From Rhodovulum sp. P5 (lineage in GTDB: Bacteria > Pseudomonadota > Alphaproteobacteria > Rhodobacterales > Rhodobacteraceae), in assembly GCF_002079305.1 (NCBI RefSeq), contig NZ_CP015039.1, positions 1,881,501 through 1,945,500 of the forward strand: a stretch of 64,000 nt of DNA, read 5' to 3'. Under the pieces are notes generated by a model. The model was not told where the DNA came from and ran no database searches. It saw only the letters and a list, made by a program, of their open reading frames with translations. How positions within the stretch are numbered: the first letter of the stretch is position 1; each line of letters starts with the position of its first letter. Below are positions 14,400-23,277 of the stretch, piece after piece. Both the position numbers and the translations under genes were made by a program.

Positions 14400-15302
14400 A
14401 TGACCGATATTTCTGTTCAGACCCGGCGCCTGCCGGAACCGGCCGCGATGCTGTCGGTACTGCACCCTGTGACCTGGTTCCCGCCGATGTGGGCCTATCT
14501 GTGCGGCACCGTGTCCTCGGGCGTGTCGCCGCTGGAAAAGCCGGGCCTCGTGCTTTTGGGCATCGTGCTGGCCGGCCCCGTCGTCTGCGGGATGAGCCAG
14601 GCGGCGAATGACTGGTGCGACCGCCATGTGGACGCGATCAACGAACCCGACCGCCCGATCCCGTCGGGGCGAATCCCCGGGCGATGGGGGCTTTACCAGG
14701 CCATCGTCATGTCGCTGCTGGCGCTGGTCATCGGCTGGCAACTCGGCCCGTGGGGCTTTGTCGCCACGATCCTTGGCGTGGCCGCGGCCTGGGCCTATTC
14801 GGCCGAACCCGTCCGGTTGAAGAAATCCGGCATCTGGGGGCCGGGGCTGGTGGGCCTGTCCTATGAATCCCTGCCCTGGTTCACCGGGGCGGCCGTTCTG
14901 TCGGCCGGTGCGCCGTCGATCTATGTCGTGGTCATCGCGCTGCTTTACGGCATCGGTGCGCATGGCATCATGACGCTGAACGATTTCAAGGCGCTGGAGG
15001 GCGACAAGGCGACCGGCGTGAACTCGCTGCCGGTGACGCTTGGGCCGGAAAAGGCGGCTTGGGTGGCCTCCATCGTGATGGCGATCCCGCAGATGGTGGT
15101 GATCGCGCTTCTGTGGCTGTGGGACCGGCCGTGGCATGCAGGCGGCGTGACCGTCGTGCTGCTGGTGCAGTTCTGGGCGATGTCGGTGATGATGCGCGAC
15201 CCCAAGGGCAAGGCGCCCTGGTACAACGGCGTGGGCGTGGTTCTGTACGTGTCGGGCATGATGATGTCGGCCTTCGCGATCCGCTCGCTCGGGGGCGCAT
15301 GA
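14400..15302 (+). CDS. bchG: Bacteriochlorophyll synthase (geranylgeranyl transferase)
   Basis: BchG esterifies bacteriochlorophyllide a with geranylgeranyl (or phytyl) diphosphate. The 300-residue UbiA-family membrane prenyltransferase shows the first Asp-rich motif in QAANDWCDRHVDAINEPDRP and the second region HGIMTLNDFKALEGDKATGV, with about eight hydrophobic helices between. An AAGGAG lies upstream of the ATG. It directly follows ppsR; in R. capsulatus and R. sphaeroides bchE and bchJ separate these genes, but they are absent here. Confidence 0.97.
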   Translation: MTDISVQTRRLPEPAAMLSVLHPVTWFPPMWAYLCGTVSSGVSPLEKPGLVLLGIVLAGPVVCGMSQAANDWCDRHVDAINEPDRPIPSGRIPGRWGLYQAIVMSLLALVIGWQLGPWGFVATILGVAAAWAYSAEPVRLKKSGIWGPGLVGLSYESLPWFTGAAVLSAGAPSIYVVVIALLYGIGAHGIMTLNDFKALEGDKATGVNSLPVTLGPEKAAWVASIVMAIPQMVVIALLWLWDRPWHAGGVTVVLLVQFWAMSVMMRDPKGKAPWYNGVGVVLYVSGMMMSAFAIRSLGGA

Positions 15303-15303
15303 G

Positions 15304-16593
15304 ATGACGCTCACCTGGCTTCAGATCGTCCGGCTGGGGATGGTCCAGATGTGCCTTGGGGCCATCGTGGTGCTGACCTCGTCGACGCTGAACCGGCTGA
15401 TGGTGGTCGAACTGGCGTTGCCCGCGATCCTGCCGGGCTTTCTGGTGGCGCTGCACTACGCGATCCAGATCACCCGGCCAAGCTGGGGCTTTCTGTCGGA
15501 CACGCGCGGCCAGCGGACGCGATTCATCATCGGCGGCATGGCCGTTCTTGCGCTTGGCGGCTATGCGGCGGCGACCGGTGTCGTGGTTCTGGAAAACAGC
15601 TATTGGGCCGGGCTTGGGATTTCGATCCTCGCCTACGCGCTGATCGGCGTGGGGGTTGCGGCCTCTGGCACATCGTTACTGGCGCTTCTGGCCACGGCCA
15701 CCGCGCCCGACCGGCGGGCCGCGGCGGCGACCATCACCTGGCTGATGATGATCGCGGGGATCGCGGTCACCGCCGGCACGGTGGGCCAGTTCCTTGACCC
15801 CTACACCCCTGCGCTGTTGATGAAGATCGTCACCATCGTGACCGTGGGCGCGGTGGCCGTGACCACGCTGGCCGTCTGGGGGATCGAGCGTCGCGTCATC
15901 GCCCAGCGCGAACCGGACGAGATGCCGTTCTGGCAGGGGTTCAAGGAGGTGTGGAGCGAGCGCCGCGCGCGGATCTTCACCCTGTTCGTGTTCCTGTCGA
16001 TGTCGGCCTATTTCATGCAGGAACTGATCCTCGAACCCTTCTCGGGCCTCGTCTTCGATTTCACGCCGGGGCAGTCGACCTCTCTGTCCGGCGCGCAGCA
16101 TGGCGGCGTGTTCCTCGGCATGATCGTGGTTGGCGTCGGGTCGTCGGTGCTGCGCATCGGTGCCCTCCGCACTTGGGTGATCGCGGGCTGCCTCGGCTCC
16201 GCCGCGGCGCTGGTCACCATCTCAAGCCTCGGCAATTTCGGCAGCCACCTGCCGCTGACACCGGCGGTGATCGCCATGGGCTTTTTCAACGGCATGTTCA
16301 CCGTCGCCGCGATCAGCGCGATGATGGCACTGGCCGGCGAAGGACGCGATGCACGCGAAGGCACGCGCATGGGCCTTTGGGGCGCGGCGCAGGCCATCGC
16401 CGCCGGATTTGGCGGCCTTCTTGGTGCCGCCGCCGCCGACAGTTTGCGCCAGATCATGGAAGACGCCCCCGCGTTCGGGTTTGTCTTCCTGACAGAAGCG
16501 GTTCTCTTCGTGCTGTCCGCATGGATGGCACTGAGGATCATGGATTCCAATAAACCCTCAACGGAAAACGCGGGCCTCGTGCCAGGGGAGTGA
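15304..16593 (+). CDS. PucC-family (BCD) major facilitator protein between bchG and bchP
   Basis: This 429-residue, about 12-helix protein belongs to the same BCD/PucC family as LhaA. Shared family features are LNRLMVVELALPAILPGFLV near the N-terminus, RPSWGFLSDTRGQRTRFI in the first cytoplasmic loop and GLWGAAQAIAAGFGGLLGA near the C-terminus. A homologue in this same place is known in R. capsulatus as orf428. Its role is probably pigment delivery or handling next to the last two steps of bacteriochlorophyll synthesis; this is inferred from position. It starts one base after bchG and ends seven bases before bchP. Confidence 0.9.
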   Translation: MTLTWLQIVRLGMVQMCLGAIVVLTSSTLNRLMVVELALPAILPGFLVALHYAIQITRPSWGFLSDTRGQRTRFIIGGMAVLALGGYAAATGVVVLENSYWAGLGISILAYALIGVGVAASGTSLLALLATATAPDRRAAAATITWLMMIAGIAVTAGTVGQFLDPYTPALLMKIVTIVTVGAVAVTTLAVWGIERRVIAQREPDEMPFWQGFKEVWSERRARIFTLFVFLSMSAYFMQELILEPFSGLVFDFTPGQSTSLSGAQHGGVFLGMIVVGVGSSVLRIGALRTWVIAGCLGSAAALVTISSLGNFGSHLPLTPAVIAMGFFNGMFTVAAISAMMALAGEGRDAREGTRMGLWGAAQAIAAGFGGLLGAAAADSLRQIMEDAPAFGFVFLTEAVLFVLSAWMALRIMDSNKPSTENAGLVPGE

Positions 16594-16599
16594 AGAAAA

Positions 16600-17781
16600 A
16601 TGATCTATGACGTCGTCGTCGTTGGAGGAGGCCCTGCCGGGGCCACGGCAGCCGAAGACCTCGCCCGGTCGGGCAAGAAGGTCGCCCTTCTGGACCGGGA
16701 AGGCCGGATCAAGCCCTGCGGTGGCGCGATCCCGCCGCGGCTGATGCGCGATTTCGATATCGGGGACGATCAGCTTGTGGCGAAGATCGACACCGCCCGG
16801 ATGATCTCGCCCACCGGGCGCTTCGTCGATATCCCGATCGAGGACGGCTTCGTCGGCATGGTCGACCGCAAGGATTTCGACCCGTTCCTGCGCGACCGCG
16901 CAGCCAAGGCCGGGGCCGAGCGGCACACAGGTACCTTCCTGCGGGTGGAGCGGGAAGAGGAAAAGACCTTCCTCGTCTACCGCAACAAGGAAACCAAGGA
17001 AGAGGTCAAGCTGCAGACCAAGTTCATCATCGGCGCTGACGGGGCCCGGTCGGACGTGGCCCGGGCCGAGGTGCCGGGCGGCGACAAGATCCCCTACGTG
17101 ATCGCGTATCACGAAATCATCGACGCGCCGATGGCCGTGGGCAACTACATGCCCAACCGCTGCGACGTAATCTATGACGGCCGGATCAGCCCCGATTTCT
17201 ACGGCTGGGTTTTCCCGCACGGCAAGACATGCTCGGTCGGCATGGGCACCGGCGTCGACGGGTTCGACCTGAAACAGGCCACCGCCGATCTGCGCAAGAT
17301 GGCCGGGCTCGACCAGGCCGAAACCATCCGCAAGGAAGGCGCGCCGATCCCGCTGAAGCCGATGAAGAAATGGGACAACGGCCGCGACGTGGTTGTGGTT
17401 GGCGATGCGGCGGGCACCGTGGCCCCGTCCTCGGGCGAAGGCATCTATTACGCCATGTATGGCGGGCGGATCGGCGCGATGGCCGTGTCGGCGGCGCTGG
17501 CCTCTGGCCGGGCGTCCGATCTGAAACTGGCCCGCGCGCAGTTCATGAAGGATCACAAGATGACCTTCAACGCGCTGCAAAGCATGCAGGATGCGTATTA
17601 CCACAGCGACGAGCGGCGCGAACGCTTCGTCTCGCTCTGCCATGACGTGGACGTGCAGAAGCTGACGTTCGAATCCTACATGAACAAGAAGCTGACGAAG
17701 AAGCGTCCGCTGGCCCATATCAAGATCGGTGTGAAGAACGTCGCCCACCTGACCGGCCTCGTGTCGCCGCAATACACATGA
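16600..17781 (+). CDS. bchP: Geranylgeranyl (bacterio)chlorophyll reductase
   Basis: BchP reduces the geranylgeranyl tail of bacteriochlorophyll to phytyl using NADPH. The 393-residue flavoprotein begins with the FAD-binding dinucleotide fold YDVVVVGGGPAGATAAEDLA, has KPCGGAIPPRLMRDFDI, the IGADGARSDVARAEVPG motif, and the second FAD block VVVGDAAGTVAPSSGEGIYY. A C-terminal cysteine-containing region ends at the stop, which overlaps the idi start as ATGA. It probably forms one transcript with bchG, the PucC-family gene and idi. Confidence 0.97.
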   Translation: MIYDVVVVGGGPAGATAAEDLARSGKKVALLDREGRIKPCGGAIPPRLMRDFDIGDDQLVAKIDTARMISPTGRFVDIPIEDGFVGMVDRKDFDPFLRDRAAKAGAERHTGTFLRVEREEEKTFLVYRNKETKEEVKLQTKFIIGADGARSDVARAEVPGGDKIPYVIAYHEIIDAPMAVGNYMPNRCDVIYDGRISPDFYGWVFPHGKTCSVGMGTGVDGFDLKQATADLRKMAGLDQAETIRKEGAPIPLKPMKKWDNGRDVVVVGDAAGTVAPSSGEGIYYAMYGGRIGAMAVSAALASGRASDLKLARAQFMKDHKMTFNALQSMQDAYYHSDERRERFVSLCHDVDVQKLTFESYMNKKLTKKRPLAHIKIGVKNVAHLTGLVSPQYT

Positions 17782-18308
17782 GCGAGATGATCCCGGCCTG
17801 GGTAAACGGTGAACTGACGCCCGTGGAGAAGCTGGAGGCCCACCAGAAGGGCCTCCGCCACAAGGCGATCTCGGTATTCGTGATGGATGGCGACCGGGTG
17901 CTGATCCAGCGCCGGGCCTTGGGCAAGTATCACACGCCCGGATACTGGGCGAATACCTGCTGCACCCATCCCCGCTTTGACGAGGCGTCGGAGGATTGCG
18001 CCCGCCGCCGGCTGGAGGAGGAGCTCGGCATCACCGGCCTGACCCTCGATTTCCGGGAAACGGTGGAATACCGCGCCGATGTCGGCAACGGGTTGATCGA
18101 GCACGAGGTGGTCGACATCTACGTTGCCCCCGCGGGCCCGGACCTGAAGATGGACCTCAACCCCGACGAGGTGATGGACGCGAAATGGATCGCGATGGAC
18201 GATCTGGCGCGCGAAACCCGCGAGAACCCGGATGCCTATACCCCGTGGTTGCAGATCTATCTGGAAAAGCACAGCGACGCGATCTTCGGGACGTTGTCGC
18301 CGGCATGA
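17778..18308 (+). CDS. idi: Isopentenyl-diphosphate delta-isomerase, type 1
   Basis: This 176-residue Nudix-fold enzyme interconverts IPP and DMAPP, feeding geranylgeranyl diphosphate for bacteriochlorophyll tails and carotenoids. The catalytic cysteine (C62) lies in the NTCCTHP motif, and the Nudix-like helix reads CARRRLEEELGITG. The HEVVDIY block holds the metal-binding glutamate. The start overlaps the bchP stop, so translation is probably coupled. The length is normal for the family. Confidence 0.97.
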   Translation: MSEMIPAWVNGELTPVEKLEAHQKGLRHKAISVFVMDGDRVLIQRRALGKYHTPGYWANTCCTHPRFDEASEDCARRRLEEELGITGLTLDFRETVEYRADVGNGLIEHEVVDIYVAPAGPDLKMDLNPDEVMDAKWIAMDDLARETRENPDAYTPWLQIYLEKHSDAIFGTLSPA

Positions 18309-18333
18309 GGTCAAGCCCTACGGGGCCTTGACC
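18309..18333. terminator. Hairpin at the idi / Nudix convergent junction
   Basis: GGTCAAG at 18309-18315 and CTTGACC at 18327-18333 form a seven-pair stem, with further CCC/GGG pairing inside. It sits at the junction of convergent idi and the Nudix gene, overlapping the latter's last codons. There is no T run on either side, so it may only be a weak or processing-type terminator. Confidence 0.35.
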
Positions 18334-18797
18334 TTGTACAGCGGACGGATTTCGGGGCGCTTGTGCGCCTCGTTTTCCAGATGGCGCAGCAATTCGGCAA
18401 GTTCGGGTTCCATCACCCGCTTGGCCGCCTGATGCGGCGTGAACCAGTGGCGCTTGCGCTCCCGGCGTTCCTTCCACCGGGGGAGCAGTTTCTCGACCAG
18501 CATCGGATACACCCTGACCCGGCACCAGACAGAGCCGCCGTCATCCAGCCGCTTGTCATAGTGATACTGCCCGATTTCTTTCCGCCCGATGCGGCCCACG
18601 GCGCCGGCCTCTTCCAGCGCCTCGATCCCGGCCGCCTTCCAAGGCTTCTTGCCATCGATGCGCCACCCCTTGGGCATCACCCAGCGCCCGGTATCGCGCG
18701 AGGTCACCATCAGAACCCAGAGCTTGCCCTTGTTGTCCCAACGCATGGGCAACGCGGCGATCTGATCGCCGATGACCTGTCCGTCGCCATCTGCCAT
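18318..18797 (-). CDS. Nudix hydrolase
   Basis: This 159-residue protein has a Nudix fold resembling the diphosphoinositol/diadenosine polyphosphate hydrolase branch: WVMPKGWRIDGKKPWKAAGI followed by EALEEAGAVGRIG. The EALEEAG core keeps the two key glutamates, but the arginine usual in the REXXEE part is isoleucine and the upstream glutamate is missing. Activity and substrate therefore cannot be assigned. It is convergent with idi and is probably not part of the photosynthesis operon. Confidence 0.85.
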   Translation of the reverse strand: MADGDGQVIGDQIAALPMRWDNKGKLWVLMVTSRDTGRWVMPKGWRIDGKKPWKAAGIEALEEAGAVGRIGRKEIGQYHYDKRLDDGGSVWCRVRVYPMLVEKLLPRWKERRERKRHWFTPHQAAKRVMEPELAELLRHLENEAHKRPEIRPLYKVKAP

Positions 18798-18957
18798 GCA
18801 GACGTCGCCTCCCCCCAGACAATTTCACACCGCGCGGCCCCAGCCTGCGCGGCAGTTGCGGAACACTCCTTGCGATGAAGTCGAGACCTCCCCCTAACAG
18901 GTCATCGAAACAGTTTTGTTACAGGGACACAAGGCCCGGGTCTTCCCGGCCCCCAGG

Positions 18958-19923
18958 TCATCCCCCCCGGTTGAAAAGACGGGCGAGCGGCGTGATGCCG
19001 TAGACCACCACCGGGATCAGGACAAACCCCAGCAGCAGACCGATCACGCCGTCAAGGGCGGCGGTCACGACCCACCCCACGCTGCCCGACAGGGTGGCCG
19101 GCGCCGCGTGCGCGGCCCCTTCGGCGACGTGGTGAATGCTGTCATAGGGCCAGTGCCAGCCCAGATCGTGCAGCCCGTGCACGATGATCGAGCCGCCGAC
19201 CCAGATCATCGCGGCCGTCCCCACCAGAACCAGAAGCGTCATGAAGCCCGGCATGTTGCGCACGATGGCCCTGCCCAGCGCCCGCGTCGCCGCAAGCCGC
19301 CCCCGCTGCGCCATGGCCAGCCCCGCATCGTCGGCCTTCACGATCAGGCCCACCGCTCCGTAGACGCCGACCGTGATCAGCACCCCCGCCGCCGCCAGAA
19401 CCACGGCCGTCGTCCAGAGCGAAAGCTCGCCCGGGATGGCCGACAGGATGATCGTCATGATCTCGGCCGACAGGATGAAATCGGTCTTGATGGCGCCCTT
19501 GACCTTTTTCTGCTCCAGATGCGTGGCCGAAAGCTTTTCCTTGTAGAGTTCTTCGGCGGAATGATCGGCGGGGTTCAGCGCGTGCCAGACCTTCTCTGCC
19601 CCCTCGAAACACAGATAGGCGCCCCCCAGCATCAGAAGCGGTGAGATCGCCCAAGGCGCAAACACCGACAGCAGCAAGGCCACCGGCAACAGCAGCACCA
19701 GCTTGTTGAAAAGCGACCCGCGCGCGATCTTCCAGACGATGGGCAGTTCCCGGTTGGCCGAAAAGCCGTGGACGTATTTCGGCGTGACGGCCGCATCGTC
19801 GATCACCGCGCCCGCCGCCTTGGACGAGGCCTTGACCGCCTGCCCCATCACATCGTCGACCGAGGCCGCCGCGACCTTCGCAATCGCCGCGACATCGTCC
19901 AGCAGCGCCAACAGACCGCTCAT
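18958..19923 (-). CDS. DUF808 (YedI-type) integral membrane protein
   Basis: This 321-residue membrane protein of unknown function matches the DUF808/YedI family. The opening MSGLLALLDDVAAIAKVAAA with a following SVDDVMGQAVKASSKAAGAV is the family signature. About five to six hydrophobic segments follow, with a charged cytoplasmic loop (EELYKEKLSATHLEQKKVKG) in the middle. The ATG at 19923 has a GGAAAGG ribosome site. Nothing in the context suggests a substrate. Confidence 0.85.
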   Translation of the reverse strand: MSGLLALLDDVAAIAKVAAASVDDVMGQAVKASSKAAGAVIDDAAVTPKYVHGFSANRELPIVWKIARGSLFNKLVLLLPVALLLSVFAPWAISPLLMLGGAYLCFEGAEKVWHALNPADHSAEELYKEKLSATHLEQKKVKGAIKTDFILSAEIMTIILSAIPGELSLWTTAVVLAAAGVLITVGVYGAVGLIVKADDAGLAMAQRGRLAATRALGRAIVRNMPGFMTLLVLVGTAAMIWVGGSIIVHGLHDLGWHWPYDSIHHVAEGAAHAAPATLSGSVGWVVTAALDGVIGLLLGFVLIPVVVYGITPLARLFNRGG

Positions 19924-20020
19924 GCCATGCCTTTCCCTGAAAATCTCTTGTGCGGACCATAGCGGGCCGGAGTCCGGCGTCCAATGACGATTGGGCCAGA
20001 GCTGCAGGCAGAGGGCCATG

Positions 20021-20046
20021 CCTATTTCGGGCTTTCGTGAAATAGG
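20021..20046. promoter_or_regulatory. Candidate ArsR operator (inverted repeat)
   Basis: CCTATTTC at 20021-20028 and GAAATAGG at 20039-20046 form a perfect 8-base inverted repeat with a 10-base spacer, 38 bases upstream of the arsR-arsC ATG. A related GTGAAATA stretch recurs just before the start codon. Position and symmetry suit an operator for the ArsR domain encoded next to it. No binding data are available from sequence. Confidence 0.5.
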
Positions 20047-20084
20047 GATTGCGCCAAGCGGCATGTTTCGGTAGTTTGTGAAAT

Positions 20085-20924
20085 ATGGAAAAAGAATACA
20101 TCGCCTCGCTCGCCACGCTCGGGCATGCCGGCCGGATGGCCGTGTTCCGGCTGTTGATGCGCCGCTATCCGCAGGCGGTGCGGGCCGGCGATCTTGCCGC
20201 CGCGCTGTCGCTGAAACCCAGCACGCTGTCGATGTACCTGTCGGCGCTGCAAAATGCCGGGCTCGTCGCGCAGCAGCGGGAGGGCACGGCACGGCTTTAC
20301 CGCGCGCGCATGGACCGGGCCGAGGCGTTGATCGACTTTCTGTTTGCCGATTGTTGCCGCGCACGGCCGCAACTCTGTGCGCCGCCCCTGCCCCTTTCCG
20401 AAAAGGAGACCCAAGAAATGCCGATCGAAAAGTACAATGTGCTGTTCATCTGCACCGGAAACTCCGCCCGCTCGATCTTTGCGGAGTCGATCCTGCGCGG
20501 CATCGCCGGCGACAGGTTCACCGTATATTCCGCGGGCACGAAGCCCTATTCGGAGTTGAACCCGATCGCCATCGAAACGCTGAAGGACAAGGGCTATGAC
20601 GTCTCGGGCCTGCGCGCCAAGAACGTGAACGCGTTCCGCGGGCCCGATGCGCCCCGGCTCGATTTCGTGTTCACGGTCTGCGATCAGGCCGCGAACGAGG
20701 AATGCCCGCCCTGGGAAGGCCAGCCGATCACCGGCCACTGGGGCGTGCCCGACCCGGTCAAAGCCGAAGGGACAGAGGCCGAAAAACGCCTCGCCTTTCA
20801 ACACGCCTATGGCCAGTTGAAGAACCGCATCACCGCCTTTGCCGCCCTGCCCCTTGCAACGCTGGATCGCGTCGGCCTGCAATCGGCCGTGGATCACATC
20901 GCCGACGACATGGAGACCGCATGA
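20085..20924 (+). CDS. ArsR-ArsC fusion: arsenic-sensing repressor joined to LMW-phosphatase-type arsenate reductase
   Basis: This 279-residue protein joins two functions. Residues 1-95 are a winged-helix ArsR domain ([20 protein letters not shown]), followed by a CC...C cluster (C90, C91, C98) resembling the C-terminal As(III) site of some ArsR proteins. Residues 115-279 are an arsenate reductase of the low-molecular-weight phosphatase fold, with the P-loop CTGNSARS (C123-R129) and the [17 protein letters not shown] region. An AAGGAG and an in-frame ATG (codon 112) lie exactly at the domain border, so free ArsC may also be made. The stop overlaps the GAPDH start. Confidence 0.93.
   Translation: MEKEYIASLATLGHAGRMAVFRLLMRRYPQAVRAGDLAAALSLKPSTLSMYLSALQNAGLVAQQREGTARLYRARMDRAEALIDFLFADCCRARPQLCAPPLPLSEKETQEMPIEKYNVLFICTGNSARSIFAESILRGIAGDRFTVYSAGTKPYSELNPIAIETLKDKGYDVSGLRAKNVNAFRGPDAPRLDFVFTVCDQAANEECPPWEGQPITGHWGVPDPVKAEGTEAEKRLAFQHAYGQLKNRITAFAALPLATLDRVGLQSAVDHIADDMETA
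20403..20420 (+). promoter_or_regulatory. Internal ribosome binding site and start codon for a free ArsC domain
   Basis: Within the fusion gene, AAGGAG at 20403-20408 is followed nine bases later by an in-frame ATG at 20418-20420 ([15 protein letters not shown]). This is a textbook start for a stand-alone ArsC of 168 residues. It suggests either two products from one gene or a recent fusion of two once-separate genes. Confidence 0.6.
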
Positions 20925-21919
20925 CCCGCTATGCCCTGAACGGCCTTGGCCGGATCGGAAAACTCGCGCTGCGCCCCCTCTTGGAGCGGGGCGCCGACAT
21001 CGCCTTTGTCAACGACAAGACGGGCGATCCGGAGATGCATGCGCATCTGCTGGAATTCGATACCGTGCATGGGCGCTGGCCCGCCAGTTTTGGCCATGAC
21101 GACACGTCGATCACCATCAACGGCACGCGCCTGCCGGTGACAAGTCATGCGAGGGTCGAAGACCTGCCGCTTGACGATGTCGATGTGGTCATCGACTGCA
21201 CCGGCGTCTTCAAGACCGAGGCCAAGATCGCCCCCTATTTCGAGGCCGGTGTGAAAAAGGTCGTCGTCTCTGCCCCGGTCAAGGACGGGGACGCGGCGAA
21301 TATCGTCTATGGCGTCAATCACGGCATCTATGACGCGGACCGCCACCGGATCGTCACCGCCGCAAGCTGCACCACCAACTGCCTTGCCCCGGTGGTCAAG
21401 GTGATCCACGAAAGCCTTGGCATCCGCCACGGGGTCATCACCACGATCCATGACGTCACCAACACGCAAACCATCGTGGACCGCCCCACGAAAGACCTGC
21501 GCCGGGCGCGGTCGGCGCTCAATTCCCTGATCCCGACGACCACCGGGTCGGCCACGGCAATCACGCTGATCTACCCCGACCTGAAGGGTAAGCTGAACGG
21601 CCACGCGGTTCGGGTGCCGCTGCTGAATGCTTCGCTCACCGACTGCGTGTTCGAGGTGGAACGGGAGACGACGGCGGCCGAAGTGAACAGCCTGCTCAAG
21701 ACCGCCTCCGAGACCGAGTTGCAGGGCATCCTCGGCTTCGAGGAGCGGCCGCTGGTGTCGTCGGACTATGTCAACGATGCGCGGTCTTCCATCGTCGACG
21801 GGCCGTCCACCATGGTCGTGGACGGCACGCAGGTGAAAATCTATGCGTGGTATGACAATGAATGGGGCTATGCCAACCGGCTGGTCGACGTGGCCTTCAT
21901 GGTGGGGGAGAGCCTGTGA
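20921..21919 (+). CDS. Arsenic-operon glyceraldehyde-3-phosphate dehydrogenase
   Basis: This 332-residue GAPDH has the NAD-binding start [15 protein letters not shown], the active-site [12 protein letters not shown] with C150, and catalytic H177 ([10 protein letters not shown]). It lies between arsR-arsC and arsJ and overlaps both by a few bases. In such operons the enzyme is known to use arsenate in place of phosphate to form 1-arseno-3-phosphoglycerate, which ArsJ exports. The gene is therefore more likely an arsenate detoxification enzyme than the central glycolytic copy. Confidence 0.93.
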   Translation: MTRYALNGLGRIGKLALRPLLERGADIAFVNDKTGDPEMHAHLLEFDTVHGRWPASFGHDDTSITINGTRLPVTSHARVEDLPLDDVDVVIDCTGVFKTEAKIAPYFEAGVKKVVVSAPVKDGDAANIVYGVNHGIYDADRHRIVTAASCTTNCLAPVVKVIHESLGIRHGVITTIHDVTNTQTIVDRPTKDLRRARSALNSLIPTTTGSATAITLIYPDLKGKLNGHAVRVPLLNASLTDCVFEVERETTAAEVNSLLKTASETELQGILGFEERPLVSSDYVNDARSSIVDGPSTMVVDGTQVKIYAWYDNEWGYANRLVDVAFMVGESL

Positions 21920-23181
21920 ACCGGTCCGACGGACTGTCCGCCTATATCGCGGTCACGGCGGCCTATTGGGCGTTCATGCTGACCGACGGCGCCCTGCGCA
22001 TGCTGGTGCTCTTGCATTTCCACACGCTGGGCTTCAGCCCGGTGCAACTGGCCTATCTGTTCGTCCTGTATGAAATCGCCGGAATGGTGACGAACCTGTC
22101 CGCGGGCTGGATCGCGGCGCGGTTCGGGCTGACCTCCACCCTGTTTGCCGGGTTGGGCCTGCAAGTCGCGGCCTTGATCGCACTGGCCTTCCTTGACCCC
22201 GGCTGGGCCATCGGGGCGTCTGTTGCCTATGTCATGGCGGTTCAGGGGGCGTCCGGCGTGGCCAAGGATCTGGCCAAGATGAGTTCGAAAAGCGCGGTGA
22301 AGCTCTTGGCGCCGAAATCCTCGGACGGGCTGTTCCGCTGGGTCGCGGTGCTGACGGGGTCGAAAAACGCGGTCAAGGGCGTGGGCTTCCTGCTGGGCGC
22401 GGCTTTGTTGGCGCTGTTCGGTTTCGTGCCGGCGGTGCTGGGCATGGCCACGGTGCTGGCGGTCATTCTGGCCACGGTGCTGTGGCGGATGCCGCCGGGC
22501 CTGCCTGCGGGCCGAAAGGACGCCAAGTTCCGGGAGGTCTTTTCGAAGAACCCCGATATCAACTGGCTGTCGGCCGCGCGGGTGTTCCTGTTCGGGGCGC
22601 GCGACGTGTGGTTCGTGGTCGGCATCCCGATCTACTTTTACGCTGTGCTGTCGGACGGCAGCGAGGCGGGCAACCGCGCGGCGTTCTTCATGATCGGCAC
22701 CTTCATGGCGGTATGGATCATCCTTTATGGTGCGGTGCAGGCCAGCGCCCCCCGCCTGCTGGGCGCGGCGCGCAAGACCCAAGGGGAGTTGGTGGCGGGC
22801 GCCCGTGTCTGGGCCGGCGCTCTGGCCGCGGTGCCTGCGGTCCTTGCCCTGCTGGTCTGGGCGGCCGGCGCCCCGGCAATGTGGCTGACCGCCGCGTTGG
22901 TCGTCGGGCTTCTGGTTTTCGGCGGGCTCTTCGCGGTCAACTCCGCGCTCCATTCCTACCTGATCCTTGCCTTCACCAGGGATGAGCGGGTGACGATGGA
23001 TGTGGGTTTTTACTACATGGCCAATGCCGGTGGGCGGCTGCTGGGCACGGTGCTGTCTGGCCTGACCTATCAGTTGGGCGGCGTGGCGCTTTGCCTTGGC
23101 ACCGCTGCGGCGATGCTGGCCATCAGCAGCCTGATTGCCGGCCGGTTGCGCACGACCGGGGCCGACCCGGTGGCGACCTAG
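21916..23181 (+). CDS. arsJ: ArsJ, organoarsenical (1-arseno-3-phosphoglycerate) efflux permease
   Basis: This 421-residue major facilitator protein with about 12 helices matches ArsJ. Family hallmarks include [20 protein letters not shown], the loop [20 protein letters not shown] and [20 protein letters not shown]. The start is a GTG at 21916 that overlaps the GAPDH stop. Together with the GAPDH it forms the two-step route that converts arsenate to an unstable organoarsenical and removes it from the cell. Confidence 0.93.
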   Translation: MNRSDGLSAYIAVTAAYWAFMLTDGALRMLVLLHFHTLGFSPVQLAYLFVLYEIAGMVTNLSAGWIAARFGLTSTLFAGLGLQVAALIALAFLDPGWAIGASVAYVMAVQGASGVAKDLAKMSSKSAVKLLAPKSSDGLFRWVAVLTGSKNAVKGVGFLLGAALLALFGFVPAVLGMATVLAVILATVLWRMPPGLPAGRKDAKFREVFSKNPDINWLSAARVFLFGARDVWFVVGIPIYFYAVLSDGSEAGNRAAFFMIGTFMAVWIILYGAVQASAPRLLGAARKTQGELVAGARVWAGALAAVPAVLALLVWAAGAPAMWLTAALVVGLLVFGGLFAVNSALHSYLILAFTRDERVTMDVGFYYMANAGGRLLGTVLSGLTYQLGGVALCLGTAAAMLAISSLIAGRLRTTGADPVAT

Positions 23182-23190
23182 GCTTTTTCA

Positions 23191-23223
23191 CCTCCTGCCC
23201 TTGCGCTAGGAAGGGGCAGGAGG
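23191..23223. terminator. 10-bp hairpin between arsJ and the nitrilase-family gene
   Basis: CCTCCTGCCC at 23191-23200 pairs fully with GGGCAGGAGG at 23214-23223 around a 13-base loop. It starts 10 bases after the arsJ stop, so it could end the arsenic transcript. No T run follows, so it might instead be a leader structure for the next gene. Confidence 0.4.
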
Positions 23224-23277
23224 ACACCCAATGCCCGCCATTGCATGTCCGGTATCGGACGAACGGAAAGGCCCCTG

